Shown: in pieces, positions 25,937 to 33,097 of the stretch | Position numbering within the stretch: the first letter of the stretch is position 1 | How the letters are laid out: every line of letters starts with the position of its first letter | DNA from: Tenacibaculum sp. 190130A14a | GTDB taxonomy: Bacteria; Bacteroidota; Bacteroidia; Flavobacteriales; Flavobacteriaceae | NCBI RefSeq assembly: GCF_964048965.1 | Contig: NZ_OZ040189.1 | Coordinates: 1,984,001-2,048,000 of the forward strand | Direction: 5' to 3' | Length of the DNA stretch: 64,000 nucleotides | The notes under the pieces: generated by a model | The model's input: the letters and a program-made list of their open reading frames with translations, nothing else | Told to the model about the DNA's origin: nothing | Databases searched by the model: none | Translations under genes and position numbers: made by a program

Positions 25937-28900
25937 ATGAAAAAACTACTATTCATCAATTTCTTACTAATAAGTCTTGGACTTTATTCTCAAAACACTC
26001 CAAAAATCACTTTACAAAATGGTGAGCAGCTAAAGCTATCAAGTTTAAAAGTAAAGACAGAAATTACTGGAGATTATGCAACGACTACTTATGATATGGA
26101 ATTTTATAACGGATTGGATAGGACACTGGAAGGTGAACTCTCATTTCCTTTAGGAGAAGGACAGTCAGTTTATAAGTTTGCTATGGAGCTAAACGGAAAT
26201 TTAAGAGAAGCTGTGGTTGTAGAAAAAGAACTTGCACGTGTTGCTTATGAAACAACTATTAGACAAAATATTGATCCAGCACTCTTAGAAAAAACTAAGG
26301 GAAATAATTATAAAGCAAGGGTGTATCCAATTTTACCTAAAGCTACTAAAAGAGTTGTTTTGACTTATGAAGAAAAGCTTTCAAGCAATAAGAATAAGTT
26401 AGTTTATAATCTACCATTAGGATTTAAACAGACAATAGATTTTGTATCGATAGATGTTTTTGTTTATGGGATCTCCAAATCCGATAAAATAAAGATAGTA
26501 AGTGTATTATCTAAAAACCCAAATTTTATAAGAAAAGGGAATGTTGTAAACGCTTCTATAGTACAAAAGAATGTAAAACCTCAAGAACCAATTAAAGTAA
26601 TCATAGCAAGTTCTTTCGATACAGAAAAAACATTAACCTACAGAGATTATTTTTATACTTCTGTAAAGTTTAAGAATCAATTTCGTGATAAGAAAAAGCC
26701 TGAAAAGATATGTATACTTTGGGATGCTTCTTTTTCAATGAGAAATAAAACCTTAACAAAAGAACTAGAGCTATTGGGTAAGTACTTGAGTTATTTGAAA
26801 GATGTAGAAGTTGAGTTTGTTTCTTTTAATAATGCCATAATTAACAAGAAAAAATTCAACATATCTGAAGGAAATTGGAATATCATTAAAAAAGAAATAC
26901 TAGCTCAAACTTATGATGGTGGAACCAATTTAGAAATACTAAAAACCATACAACTAGACGCTAAAGAGGTACTTTTATTTTCAGATGGATTAACGAATTT
27001 AGGAAGTATAAAAAGGTTAAAGAGTAAAACAATTTACACAATCAACTCATTAATCTCCGCTGATCATTTCTTATTAAATACCATTGCAACTAATCAAGGA
27101 GGTGTGTATATAAATTTAGGAAAACTTGATAGCAATGAAGCATTTAAGTTATTGAAGAGAGAAGCATTACAGTTTTTAGGGTATCAAAGTACTTCTAGTT
27201 TAGAAGAGGTATATCCAAAAAACAGCGTAAATATTATGAATGATTTTGTGATTTCGGGTAGGTTTAAAAGAAAGTCTACAATCAAATTAATATTTGGGTG
27301 TCAAGATGAGATAATAAAGGAAATTTATATTGATTTAGATAGATCTAAGAAATCAAGTCAGGTTAAAAGACTTTGGGCAAAAGAAAAATTAAAATATTTA
27401 AGTGTAGATAAAGAAGAAAATAAAAAAGCAATTATTTCTTTAGCTAAACAGTATCAATTAATTACGGATTACACATCAATGCTAATTTTAGATAGAATTC
27501 AGGACTATGTAAAATATAAAATAGAACCGCCAAAAGAACTAAAAAGACAATACAAAGCACTGTTAAGAGAAAGAGAAGAAGATCAAATTTCCAAAAGAGA
27601 AGACTTTGAATTAAGAAGAGAAGATATCTTTGATCAATATAAAGAAGTTACAGATTGGTATAATGAAACTTATCCTTTAAAAAAGGTAAATACTAAGAGA
27701 ACAAGTCAAACTTTTAGTACTCGCAACATTTCTAGGAACCAAACAGTAATAGCTTCTTCAAATAATACAAACACTAGTAATTCTAATGATAATGCCGTTA
27801 ACAATGATTCTAATGTCGATAATTCTATAGAGAATACAGATAACAATTCAGAAGAAAAGACATTGGTCTCTGATATTGATTATTCTAAAAACGTTGTAAG
27901 AGGTATTGTTAAAGATTCTTCAGGTCCTTTACCTGGTGCTATTGTTTGGGTAAAAGGAACAAGAAGAGGAACAGAAACAGATTTTGATGGTAAATACACA
28001 ATTAATGTTGAAAAAGATGAAGTTTTAGTTTTTTCTTTTGTGGGATATGTAACTGAAGAAGTTATTGTTAGCAATAGGAATATATTAGATATAGAACTAG
28101 GAGAGGATAACCTATTAGATGAAGTAGTGGTGGTAGGTTATGGTTCAAGACAAGTAAGAAGTTATACTGGTAGTGTTGCTATTAAATCTAGTGAAGGGTT
28201 AACATCAGGTGTTGTTGTTGCTCAAAATAGTTCTGAAAATGTAAATACGGTTGTAAGAGGGAATAATATATATCAAGAGACAATAATGTATATAGTCAAT
28301 GGAATTCCTGTAAATAAAAAGGTTATAGAACAGCTTAAGCCTAATGAAATAGCTTCTGTTCAAGTTATAAAACCAATTGATGCGGTAAAGCTTTATGGAG
28401 AAAAAGCCAGAAATGGAATCATTATTTTTACTACCAAAAAGGGATTAATAACTCATAAAAAAGAAATAGATCGTTTAAATCTGTTAATCGAACAAAGAAT
28501 AGAATTAAAGGCATGGAATCCTGAAGTTCCCTATTTGGAAGTTCTAGAAAAAGAAACTTCTGTTATATCTGCCTACGATAGGTATTTAGAAATCAGGGAT
28601 CATTATTCTAATAGTCCAATGTTTTACATAGATATAGCTGATTTCTTTGATCAAAGGGGAGCAAAAAAAATGGCTATTAGAATATTGACAAATTTAATAG
28701 AGATAGATTTAGATAATTATGAACTTCTAAAGGCATTAGCGTATAAGTTGGAGTATTTTAAGGAGTATGATTTAGCAAAATACATTTATAAAAGAGTTTT
28801 AGTGCTAAGACCTGAAGAACCTCAGTCCTATAGAGATTTAGCTTTAGCTTATGAACTAGCGGGAGATTATCAAGATAGTTTTGATTTGCTTTATAAAATT

Positions 28901-29413
28901 TATAATGGAGATCTTCTAAACAAAGATGAAGATGAACGATTTGATGGTATTGAAGCGGTGGTATTTGTAGAGCTAACTAGGTTAGTGTCTAAGTATAGAA
29001 GCAAGTTAAGATTAGATAAGCATCAAAAAAAGCTTTTTAAATCCATGCCTGTTGATGTACGTATTGTTGTAGATTGGAATCATAATGATACTGATTTAGA
29101 TTTATGGGTAGTTGATCCAAAAGAGGAAAAAGCTTCTTATAAGAACATAGAAACAGAAATAGGAGGAAGAATGTCATTGGATATGACAGAAGGATATGGA
29201 CCAGAAGAATTTATGCTTAAAAAAGCGATAAAAGGAGAATATAAAATTATGATTGATTATTATGCCGATACCGTTCAAAAAATATCAGGACCTCCAATTT
29301 TAAAAGTTACTATGTTTACCAATTATGGACGTAAAAATGAAAAAAGAAGAACAGTTATAGTAAAGCTTGATAAGAAAGAAGATAGTATAGAGATAAGCAA
29401 TTTAAAAATATAA
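25937..29413 (+). CDS. Giant VIT/VWA protein fused to carboxypeptidase-regulatory, plug-like and DUF2135 domains
   Basis: The 1158-residue protein starts with a signal peptide (MKKLLFINFLLISLGLYSQ). A VIT domain follows (~residues 22-150, ending KRVVLTYEEKL), then VWA (~255-430) with MIDAS residues in DASFSM, DGGTN and FSDGL. Next come a charged helix region, an Asn/Ser-rich linker (~605-645) and a CarboxypepD_reg-like domain (~650-720). A LDEVVVVGYG motif follows, then a TonB-plug-like segment (~760-835, TMYIVNGIPVNKKV... IIIFTTKKG) but no barrel. TPR-like helices (~840-1030) precede a C-terminal YfaP/DUF2135 domain (~1045-1150, DVRIVVDWNHNDTDLDLWVVDP). It is probably a surface or periplasmic adhesion/assembly protein; function unproven. 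Confidence 0.85.
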   Translation: MKKLLFINFLLISLGLYSQNTPKITLQNGEQLKLSSLKVKTEITGDYATTTYDMEFYNGLDRTLEGELSFPLGEGQSVYKFAMELNGNLREAVVVEKELARVAYETTIRQNIDPALLEKTKGNNYKARVYPILPKATKRVVLTYEEKLSSNKNKLVYNLPLGFKQTIDFVSIDVFVYGISKSDKIKIVSVLSKNPNFIRKGNVVNASIVQKNVKPQEPIKVIIASSFDTEKTLTYRDYFYTSVKFKNQFRDKKKPEKICILWDASFSMRNKTLTKELELLGKYLSYLKDVEVEFVSFNNAIINKKKFNISEGNWNIIKKEILAQTYDGGTNLEILKTIQLDAKEVLLFSDGLTNLGSIKRLKSKTIYTINSLISADHFLLNTIATNQGGVYINLGKLDSNEAFKLLKREALQFLGYQSTSSLEEVYPKNSVNIMNDFVISGRFKRKSTIKLIFGCQDEIIKEIYIDLDRSKKSSQVKRLWAKEKLKYLSVDKEENKKAIISLAKQYQLITDYTSMLILDRIQDYVKYKIEPPKELKRQYKALLREREEDQISKREDFELRREDIFDQYKEVTDWYNETYPLKKVNTKRTSQTFSTRNISRNQTVIASSNNTNTSNSNDNAVNNDSNVDNSIENTDNNSEEKTLVSDIDYSKNVVRGIVKDSSGPLPGAIVWVKGTRRGTETDFDGKYTINVEKDEVLVFSFVGYVTEEVIVSNRNILDIELGEDNLLDEVVVVGYGSRQVRSYTGSVAIKSSEGLTSGVVVAQNSSENVNTVVRGNNIYQETIMYIVNGIPVNKKVIEQLKPNEIASVQVIKPIDAVKLYGEKARNGIIIFTTKKGLITHKKEIDRLNLLIEQRIELKAWNPEVPYLEVLEKETSVISAYDRYLEIRDHYSNSPMFYIDIADFFDQRGAKKMAIRILTNLIEIDLDNYELLKALAYKLEYFKEYDLAKYIYKRVLVLRPEEPQSYRDLALAYELAGDYQDSFDLLYKIYNGDLLNKDEDERFDGIEAVVFVELTRLVSKYRSKLRLDKHQKKLFKSMPVDVRIVVDWNHNDTDLDLWVVDPKEEKASYKNIETEIGGRMSLDMTEGYGPEEFMLKKAIKGEYKIMIDYYADTVQKISGPPILKVTMFTNYGRKNEKRRTVIVKLDKKEDSIEISNLKI

Positions 29414-29433
29414 AATACCTTGTTTAATGTATT

Positions 29434-29464
29434 AAAAAAGAGGAACTCAAAGAGCTCCTCTTTT
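29434..29464. terminator. Terminator after the VIT/VWA gene
   Basis: AAAAGAGGAACTC pairs with GAGCTCCTCTTTT (one mismatch) with an A-run before and T-run after. The near-identical hairpin at 30812-30842 belongs to the duplicated gene tail described below. Confidence 0.82.
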
Positions 29465-29584
29465 AAATATATGTTATAGTATTACCTTTTAACGCTTGAA
29501 AAGAGAAATTATAATTCGCCCCAAAATTGATAAAAGCCCTACTTAAATCATTTCCTTGAGTCTTTATATAACCCACACCACCTC
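29461..29584 (-). pseudogene. Duplicated 3' end of the three-repeat outer-membrane protein gene
   Basis: On the minus strand this stretch encodes RGGVGYIKTQGNDLSRAFINF then GANYNFSFQ and stops. The same tail of the gene at 30862-32379 reads RGGVGYVKARGNGLSSAFINF then GVNYNFSFL. The two DNA copies (29431-29584 and 30809-30965, including the terminator hairpin) are about 85% identical by eye. An in-frame stop lies a few codons upstream, so this is a ~40-codon relic, not a gene. Confidence 0.82.
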
Positions 29585-29655
29585 GCACTCTCGAACAATT
29601 TTATTCAATGGTTACCTAAGAATGGGGACAGAATTAAATTAATAATAAATACAAT

Positions 29656-29684
29656 TAAGAAGATGAATTTAAGTTCATCTTCTT
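29656..29684 (+). terminator. Hairpin terminator in the gap before the 80-residue gene
   Basis: AAGAAGATGAA pairs with TTCATCTTCTT around a short loop, followed by a T-rich run. A degenerate copy of it lies at 30090-30118. The 355-bp gap 29414-29768 thus holds a terminator, the gene-tail relic, this hairpin and one copy of a short repeat; no gene is seen. Confidence 0.7.
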
Positions 29685-29724
29685 GTTTTTGTAGAAAGCA
29701 GTATTTTAGAGAGCTGTTTAGCTT

Positions 29725-29756
29725 AATGATGTAATTATCGTGTTAAGTTCAGATAA
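29725..29756. repeat. Short degenerate repeat, copy 1 of 3
   Basis: A ~32-nt motif with the shared core 'GAT..AATTATCGTGT' and end TAAGTTCAGATAA. Related copies are at 30035-30066 and 30702-30736, each next to a small gene of unknown function. Confidence 0.4.
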
Positions 29757-29768
29757 AAAAAGTAACTA

Positions 29769-30011
29769 ATGAAAGATTTATTTGGAGATTTCCTGAGAGG
29801 AATAATTTACTTGTTTAAAGAGTATCCAGTTATCACTTGTATTTTAGCTTTTATCATTTTTTTCTATTATACATTTAAAGTGTTACCAAAGCAATACAGG
29901 AATAGAGAAGGAGGTGTATATACTTACTATCAAAGGTTATCGCTTTATTCGTTTTTGTCAATATTCTTTCTAATGGTATTTATTATTCAATTTATAAGAA
30001 TAATTGCATAA
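29769..30011 (+). CDS. Small two-helix membrane protein, unknown
   Basis: The 80-residue protein has two membrane helices (VITCILAFIIFFYYTF and LYSFLSIFFLMVFIIQFIRII) joined by a polar loop with RNREGGVYTYYQR. No family is recognised. It lies in a low-density stretch among repeats, between the VIT/VWA gene and a small lipoprotein. It may be an immunity-like or accessory gene, but nothing in the sequence decides this. Confidence 0.6.
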   Translation: MKDLFGDFLRGIIYLFKEYPVITCILAFIIFFYYTFKVLPKQYRNREGGVYTYYQRLSLYSFLSIFFLMVFIIQFIRIIA

Positions 30012-30034
30012 ATTTAATCGGTTTTCTCTGCTTC

Positions 30035-30066
30035 TGCACGATTGTATCGTGTGGTTGAGTGCAGTA
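30035..30066. repeat. Short degenerate repeat, copy 2 of 3
   Basis: It contains the inner hairpin CACGAT-TGT-ATCGTG and the flanks CTGCAC / GTGCAG. It follows the 80-residue gene. Copies 1 and 3 share the ATTnTATnrTGT core. Confidence 0.4.
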
Positions 30067-30089
30067 ATGAGTTAATATTTTAACAAGCA

Positions 30090-30118
30090 AGAAGATGAGT
30101 GAAAGTCCATCTTTTTGT
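30090..30118 (+). terminator. Hairpin terminator before the 179-residue lipoprotein gene
   Basis: AAGAAGATG and CATCTTTTT arms with an ~11-nt loop are followed by a T-rich run. It is similar in sequence to the hairpin at 29656-29684. Confidence 0.6.
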
Positions 30119-30143
30119 TATTTTAGAGTATTAAATAGTAGCT

Positions 30144-30683
30144 ATGAAATCCAGATATCACAATAATCCTTGTATCAAGAAAGAGTATTACTCACTGTTC
30201 TTTATAATATTTAGTTTGTTTTTCTCTTGTTGTCAAAATGTAAAACTTAAAGAACAATATGCTTTTAAAAAAGAATTAAACAGGGTGGTAGAGAAGTATA
30301 TAGAAAATACTCCATTAGATATGGATACCTATAATTTTTCTCATCCTTCATATCATTTGTATTTAAGAAAAATAAAAAAGGATACTATTTTAACTTTAAT
30401 TCAATTTCCTCATTTGAATAGGTTTGATATTGACCCAGATTATCAGGAAGAAGGGGAAGCTACTTATTCGGAAATTGAACCTAATGGATGGTGTTTGTAT
30501 AAAAACAAATATCCAATAATTGTTTTTGATAAAATGGATAGTAATAACAAATTGGTGAATAAAGAACAACTTCTTGAAAATATACCTGATAGTTTGATGA
30601 TAGTTAAGCAAGGGAAATGCTATGTGAAAAATCCAAACAAGACCAATTATGCATTAGTAAATGGTATTTTTGTTAAGATTTGA
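30144..30683 (+). CDS. Small lipoprotein, unknown
   Basis: The 179-residue protein has an N-terminal region that is charged (MKSRYHNNPCIKKEYY), then a hydrophobic segment and lipobox-like FFSCCQN. The mature part (KELNRVVEKYIENTPLDMDTYNFSHPSYHLYLRKIKKDTILTLIQFPHLNRFDIDP) has no catalytic motif. The unusual long positive N-terminus could mean the true start is further in, but no later Met precedes the membrane segment. It sits in the repeat region with no operon partner. Function is not recognised. Confidence 0.6.
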   Translation: MKSRYHNNPCIKKEYYSLFFIIFSLFFSCCQNVKLKEQYAFKKELNRVVEKYIENTPLDMDTYNFSHPSYHLYLRKIKKDTILTLIQFPHLNRFDIDPDYQEEGEATYSEIEPNGWCLYKNKYPIIVFDKMDSNNKLVNKEQLLENIPDSLMIVKQGKCYVKNPNKTNYALVNGIFVKI

Positions 30684-30701
30684 GCAAATAAACTCCACTA
30701 T

Positions 30702-30736
30702 TGCATGATTATATGATGTAGCTTAGTTATAGATAA
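30702..30736. repeat. Short degenerate repeat, copy 3 of 3
   Basis: GCATGATTATATGATGTAG with a trailing AGATAA follows the lipoprotein gene, as copy 2 follows the 80-residue gene. Confidence 0.4.
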
Positions 30737-30811
30737 CTGCCAATTATATTAGATGAGAATAATGTTCGTTTTTAGAATAATGTTAGTTTTATAACACAAA
30801 CTTGTAGTATT

Positions 30812-30842
30812 AAAAAAGAGGAACTCAATGAGCCCCTCTTTT
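30812..30842. terminator. Terminator of the outer-membrane protein operon
   Basis: AAAAGAGGAACTC pairs imperfectly with GAGCCCCTCTTTT. It belongs to the 3' block that is duplicated at 29431-29584. Confidence 0.75.
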
Positions 30843-30861
30843 AAATATATGTTATATGGTC

Positions 30862-32379
30862 TTACTTTTTAACGCTTAAGAATGAGAAATTATAATTCAC
30901 ACCAAAATTGATAAAAGCACTACTTAAACCATTTCCACGGGCCTTAACATAACCCACACCACCTCTAATATGTAATTTATCGGTAAGTCTATGCGTAATA
31001 CCGGCACTTGGCTTTACAATGAGTCCTTCTCCAGTGCTAATTCCACCACCACCAGCAGCACCTCCTAATACCTGTAAAAATACTGAGGTTGTGTTGTTAA
31101 AAAAGTTACCAGACTGTGCCCCTAAACCAACAATTCCTTCAGCATAGGCTCCTGCATCTCCAAAATTGGCAAAAGAAGTTTGTCCTGCTCCATAGATGTA
31201 TTTGTTTAAGAAAAAGTTGATTTGTAAAGAGATTTGATGCATATTTTGCTCAAATCCACCATCTCTAGCAGCGTTTAAATATACATCTTGCTTAACAATA
31301 GCTTCAAAGCCTTTAAACTTTCCTTTTGTAAAACGATTGTTTTTACTAAAAGTACCATCTTTATCAACGTAATATTTTAATCCTACACCAAAAGTGGATG
31401 ATTTAAAATGTGAATCTGGACTCATCATAAACCCTTTGTTGACAGAAGCGTATACATTGTCAAACAATTTTTGTTCAATAGATAGATCTGGATAAATTAA
31501 GAAACCACCTTTAGTATCAACACCTCCACCACCTCCGGCACCTACACCGAATTTAGCAAGTATGTTTGTTCGATTCTTGTTCATAGATAAGTGATATCCT
31601 CCTCCTAAGAAAATATCCATATATCCAGCTCTAATACCGTGGTAAGCACCATCTGCTTTTACAAAAAAGAAAAACTGATCGTTTAAATAAGAATTCAATT
31701 CAAATCCAGCCAATCGAATAGTGCTTCCTTCATAAGATCCATTGGTAACAGATAAATTGTTTAAATGAACCATTAAAGACATTCGGTTACTATTACCTTT
31801 CCAGCGAGTTGCTTGTAAATTGTCAATAGCAAATGTCTTCTCTCTATTTTTAAAACTAGCTGTTTCAAATGATAACGGAATTTGAACTGCTACATTCAAC
31901 TGGCTGCTATTAATATCTCCACCATCAAAGAAGTTGATATAACTATATCCTGCCGTTGCAGAGAAATGTTTAAAATCATATCCTACGTTAAAGTGGGGGA
32001 GTATAAAAGCACCTCCACCATCAGGAGCAGCTGCGCCACCACCACCACCGAAATGAATTCCAGTGTCAATAAAAAAATTGTCTGTTATTTTTTGTTGAAT
32101 TCCTGCGTTGACTCCCAAAGTAAAAAAACCACCACGAATTCCACCTACAGCACCATAAAACCCAACACCTGCATAACTCCAATTGTTCAGTTTAACATTG
32201 TAGTGAAGTCCAGTAAAATCCATATTGGCTTCATCCATTGGCATTTTAATAGATAGGAAATCTATTTGACCAAAGCCTAACTGAGTTTTCTTTTCAGGAA
32301 TTTCTTGTTGTCCATACAAAAAATGAACACTCATAATACCAATAATCATGAGTGCTCTTTTCAAATTTGAATATATCAT
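30862..32379 (-). CDS. Glycine-rich outer-membrane beta-barrel-like protein with three repeats
   Basis: The 505-residue protein has a signal peptide (LKRALMIIGIMSVHFLYGQ) followed by three related units of ~150 residues. Each begins with a basic/aromatic strand, has a poly-Gly turn (HFGGGGGAAAPDGGG, GVGAGGGGGVDTKGG, GGAAGGGGISTGEG) and ends with an amphipathic strand pattern. The C-terminus is NFGVNYNFSFLSVKK. Alternating hydrophobic/polar residues suggest a membrane barrel. It begins 6 bp after the SPOR gene, so they share an operon. A duplicated copy of its 3' end lies at 29431-29584. No function is recognised. Confidence 0.75.
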   Translation of the reverse strand: MIYSNLKRALMIIGIMSVHFLYGQQEIPEKKTQLGFGQIDFLSIKMPMDEANMDFTGLHYNVKLNNWSYAGVGFYGAVGGIRGGFFTLGVNAGIQQKITDNFFIDTGIHFGGGGGAAAPDGGGAFILPHFNVGYDFKHFSATAGYSYINFFDGGDINSSQLNVAVQIPLSFETASFKNREKTFAIDNLQATRWKGNSNRMSLMVHLNNLSVTNGSYEGSTIRLAGFELNSYLNDQFFFFVKADGAYHGIRAGYMDIFLGGGYHLSMNKNRTNILAKFGVGAGGGGGVDTKGGFLIYPDLSIEQKLFDNVYASVNKGFMMSPDSHFKSSTFGVGLKYYVDKDGTFSKNNRFTKGKFKGFEAIVKQDVYLNAARDGGFEQNMHQISLQINFFLNKYIYGAGQTSFANFGDAGAYAEGIVGLGAQSGNFFNNTTSVFLQVLGGAAGGGGISTGEGLIVKPSAGITHRLTDKLHIRGGVGYVKARGNGLSSAFINFGVNYNFSFLSVKK

Positions 32380-32385
32380 AAAATC

Positions 32386-33036
32386 TTAGTGATGTATTTT
32401 TTGTCTTGTTCCGTTTACATAAGAAGCCACAAAAGCATCTTTAAAACCAATATTTCTTAGCTCACTACGTAATTTTTTTGCTTCTTCTACAGTAGAAAAT
32501 AACCCTAAGGAATACTTAAAGTAGCTACCATTGGCAGCAGCAATTCCAGGAGTAAATGCTGAAGAAAGCAACGGATATCTTTTTTCAGAGAAAACACCAA
32601 CTTGAACAGAGTATACAGTTTCTCCTTGTGTAGCATTGTCTACATCTCCTTCAAAAGTAGCAGTATCCATAGCGTCTTCAGAAGTATTTGAAGCAACATC
32701 ATCTGTAGAATTGTCGTTTCCTTTATTATTACGTTTAGCCCTTGCTTGTGCTCTTTGAATACTATCAATTACACGAGTTGATTCTTTCTTTTTGATAGCA
32801 GCGATTTCTGAATCAGAAACAGTACCACCACCGTTCGTATAAAAATAATAAGCTAAAGCAGCAGATAAACCGAATAGAATACCAAATAGAATAGGAGTAA
32901 TCTTAGATTTTTTCTTAAATGAATGAAAATCTTCCTGAACTTTAGTTAGCTCATTTTCTGCTTCTTCTCTTTTCAGTTTAGCATTGTCGAAGTCTTCTTG
33001 CATTAGTTTAAACTTCTCTTCTTCTATAAAAGGCAT
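32386..33036 (-). CDS. SPOR-domain membrane protein with N-terminal coiled coil
   Basis: The 216-residue protein starts with a charged coiled coil (residues ~5-45, EEEKFKLMQEDFDNAKLKREEAENEL), then one membrane helix (~47-66, ITPILFGILFGLSAALAYYFY). A low-complexity Asp/Asn/Thr linker and a C-terminal SPOR domain (~140-210, VYSVQVGVFSEKRYPLLSS ... LGLFSTVEEAKKLRSELRNIG) follow. SPOR domains bind denuded glycan strands at division sites. It is co-transcribed with the barrel-like protein. A cell-division or envelope-tethering role is inferred. Confidence 0.88.
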   Translation of the reverse strand: MPFIEEEKFKLMQEDFDNAKLKREEAENELTKVQEDFHSFKKKSKITPILFGILFGLSAALAYYFYTNGGGTVSDSEIAAIKKKESTRVIDSIQRAQARAKRNNKGNDNSTDDVASNTSEDAMDTATFEGDVDNATQGETVYSVQVGVFSEKRYPLLSSAFTPGIAAANGSYFKYSLGLFSTVEEAKKLRSELRNIGFKDAFVASYVNGTRQKIHH

Positions 33037-33097
33037 ACCGTTGTGTTTTGATTAAGTAATAGGTTTACTGGTGACTAAAATACAATTTTTTTTAATT

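Noticed and set aside
30090..30118. Toxin-immunity pair in the small-gene region
   Set aside because: Neither small protein shows a toxin or immunity motif; only the repeat layout is suggestive, so no such call is made.
31500..32060. Poly-glycine codon runs in the outer-membrane protein as a DNA repeat array
   Set aside because: The DNA runs are irregular and follow the protein repeats; no exact array units.
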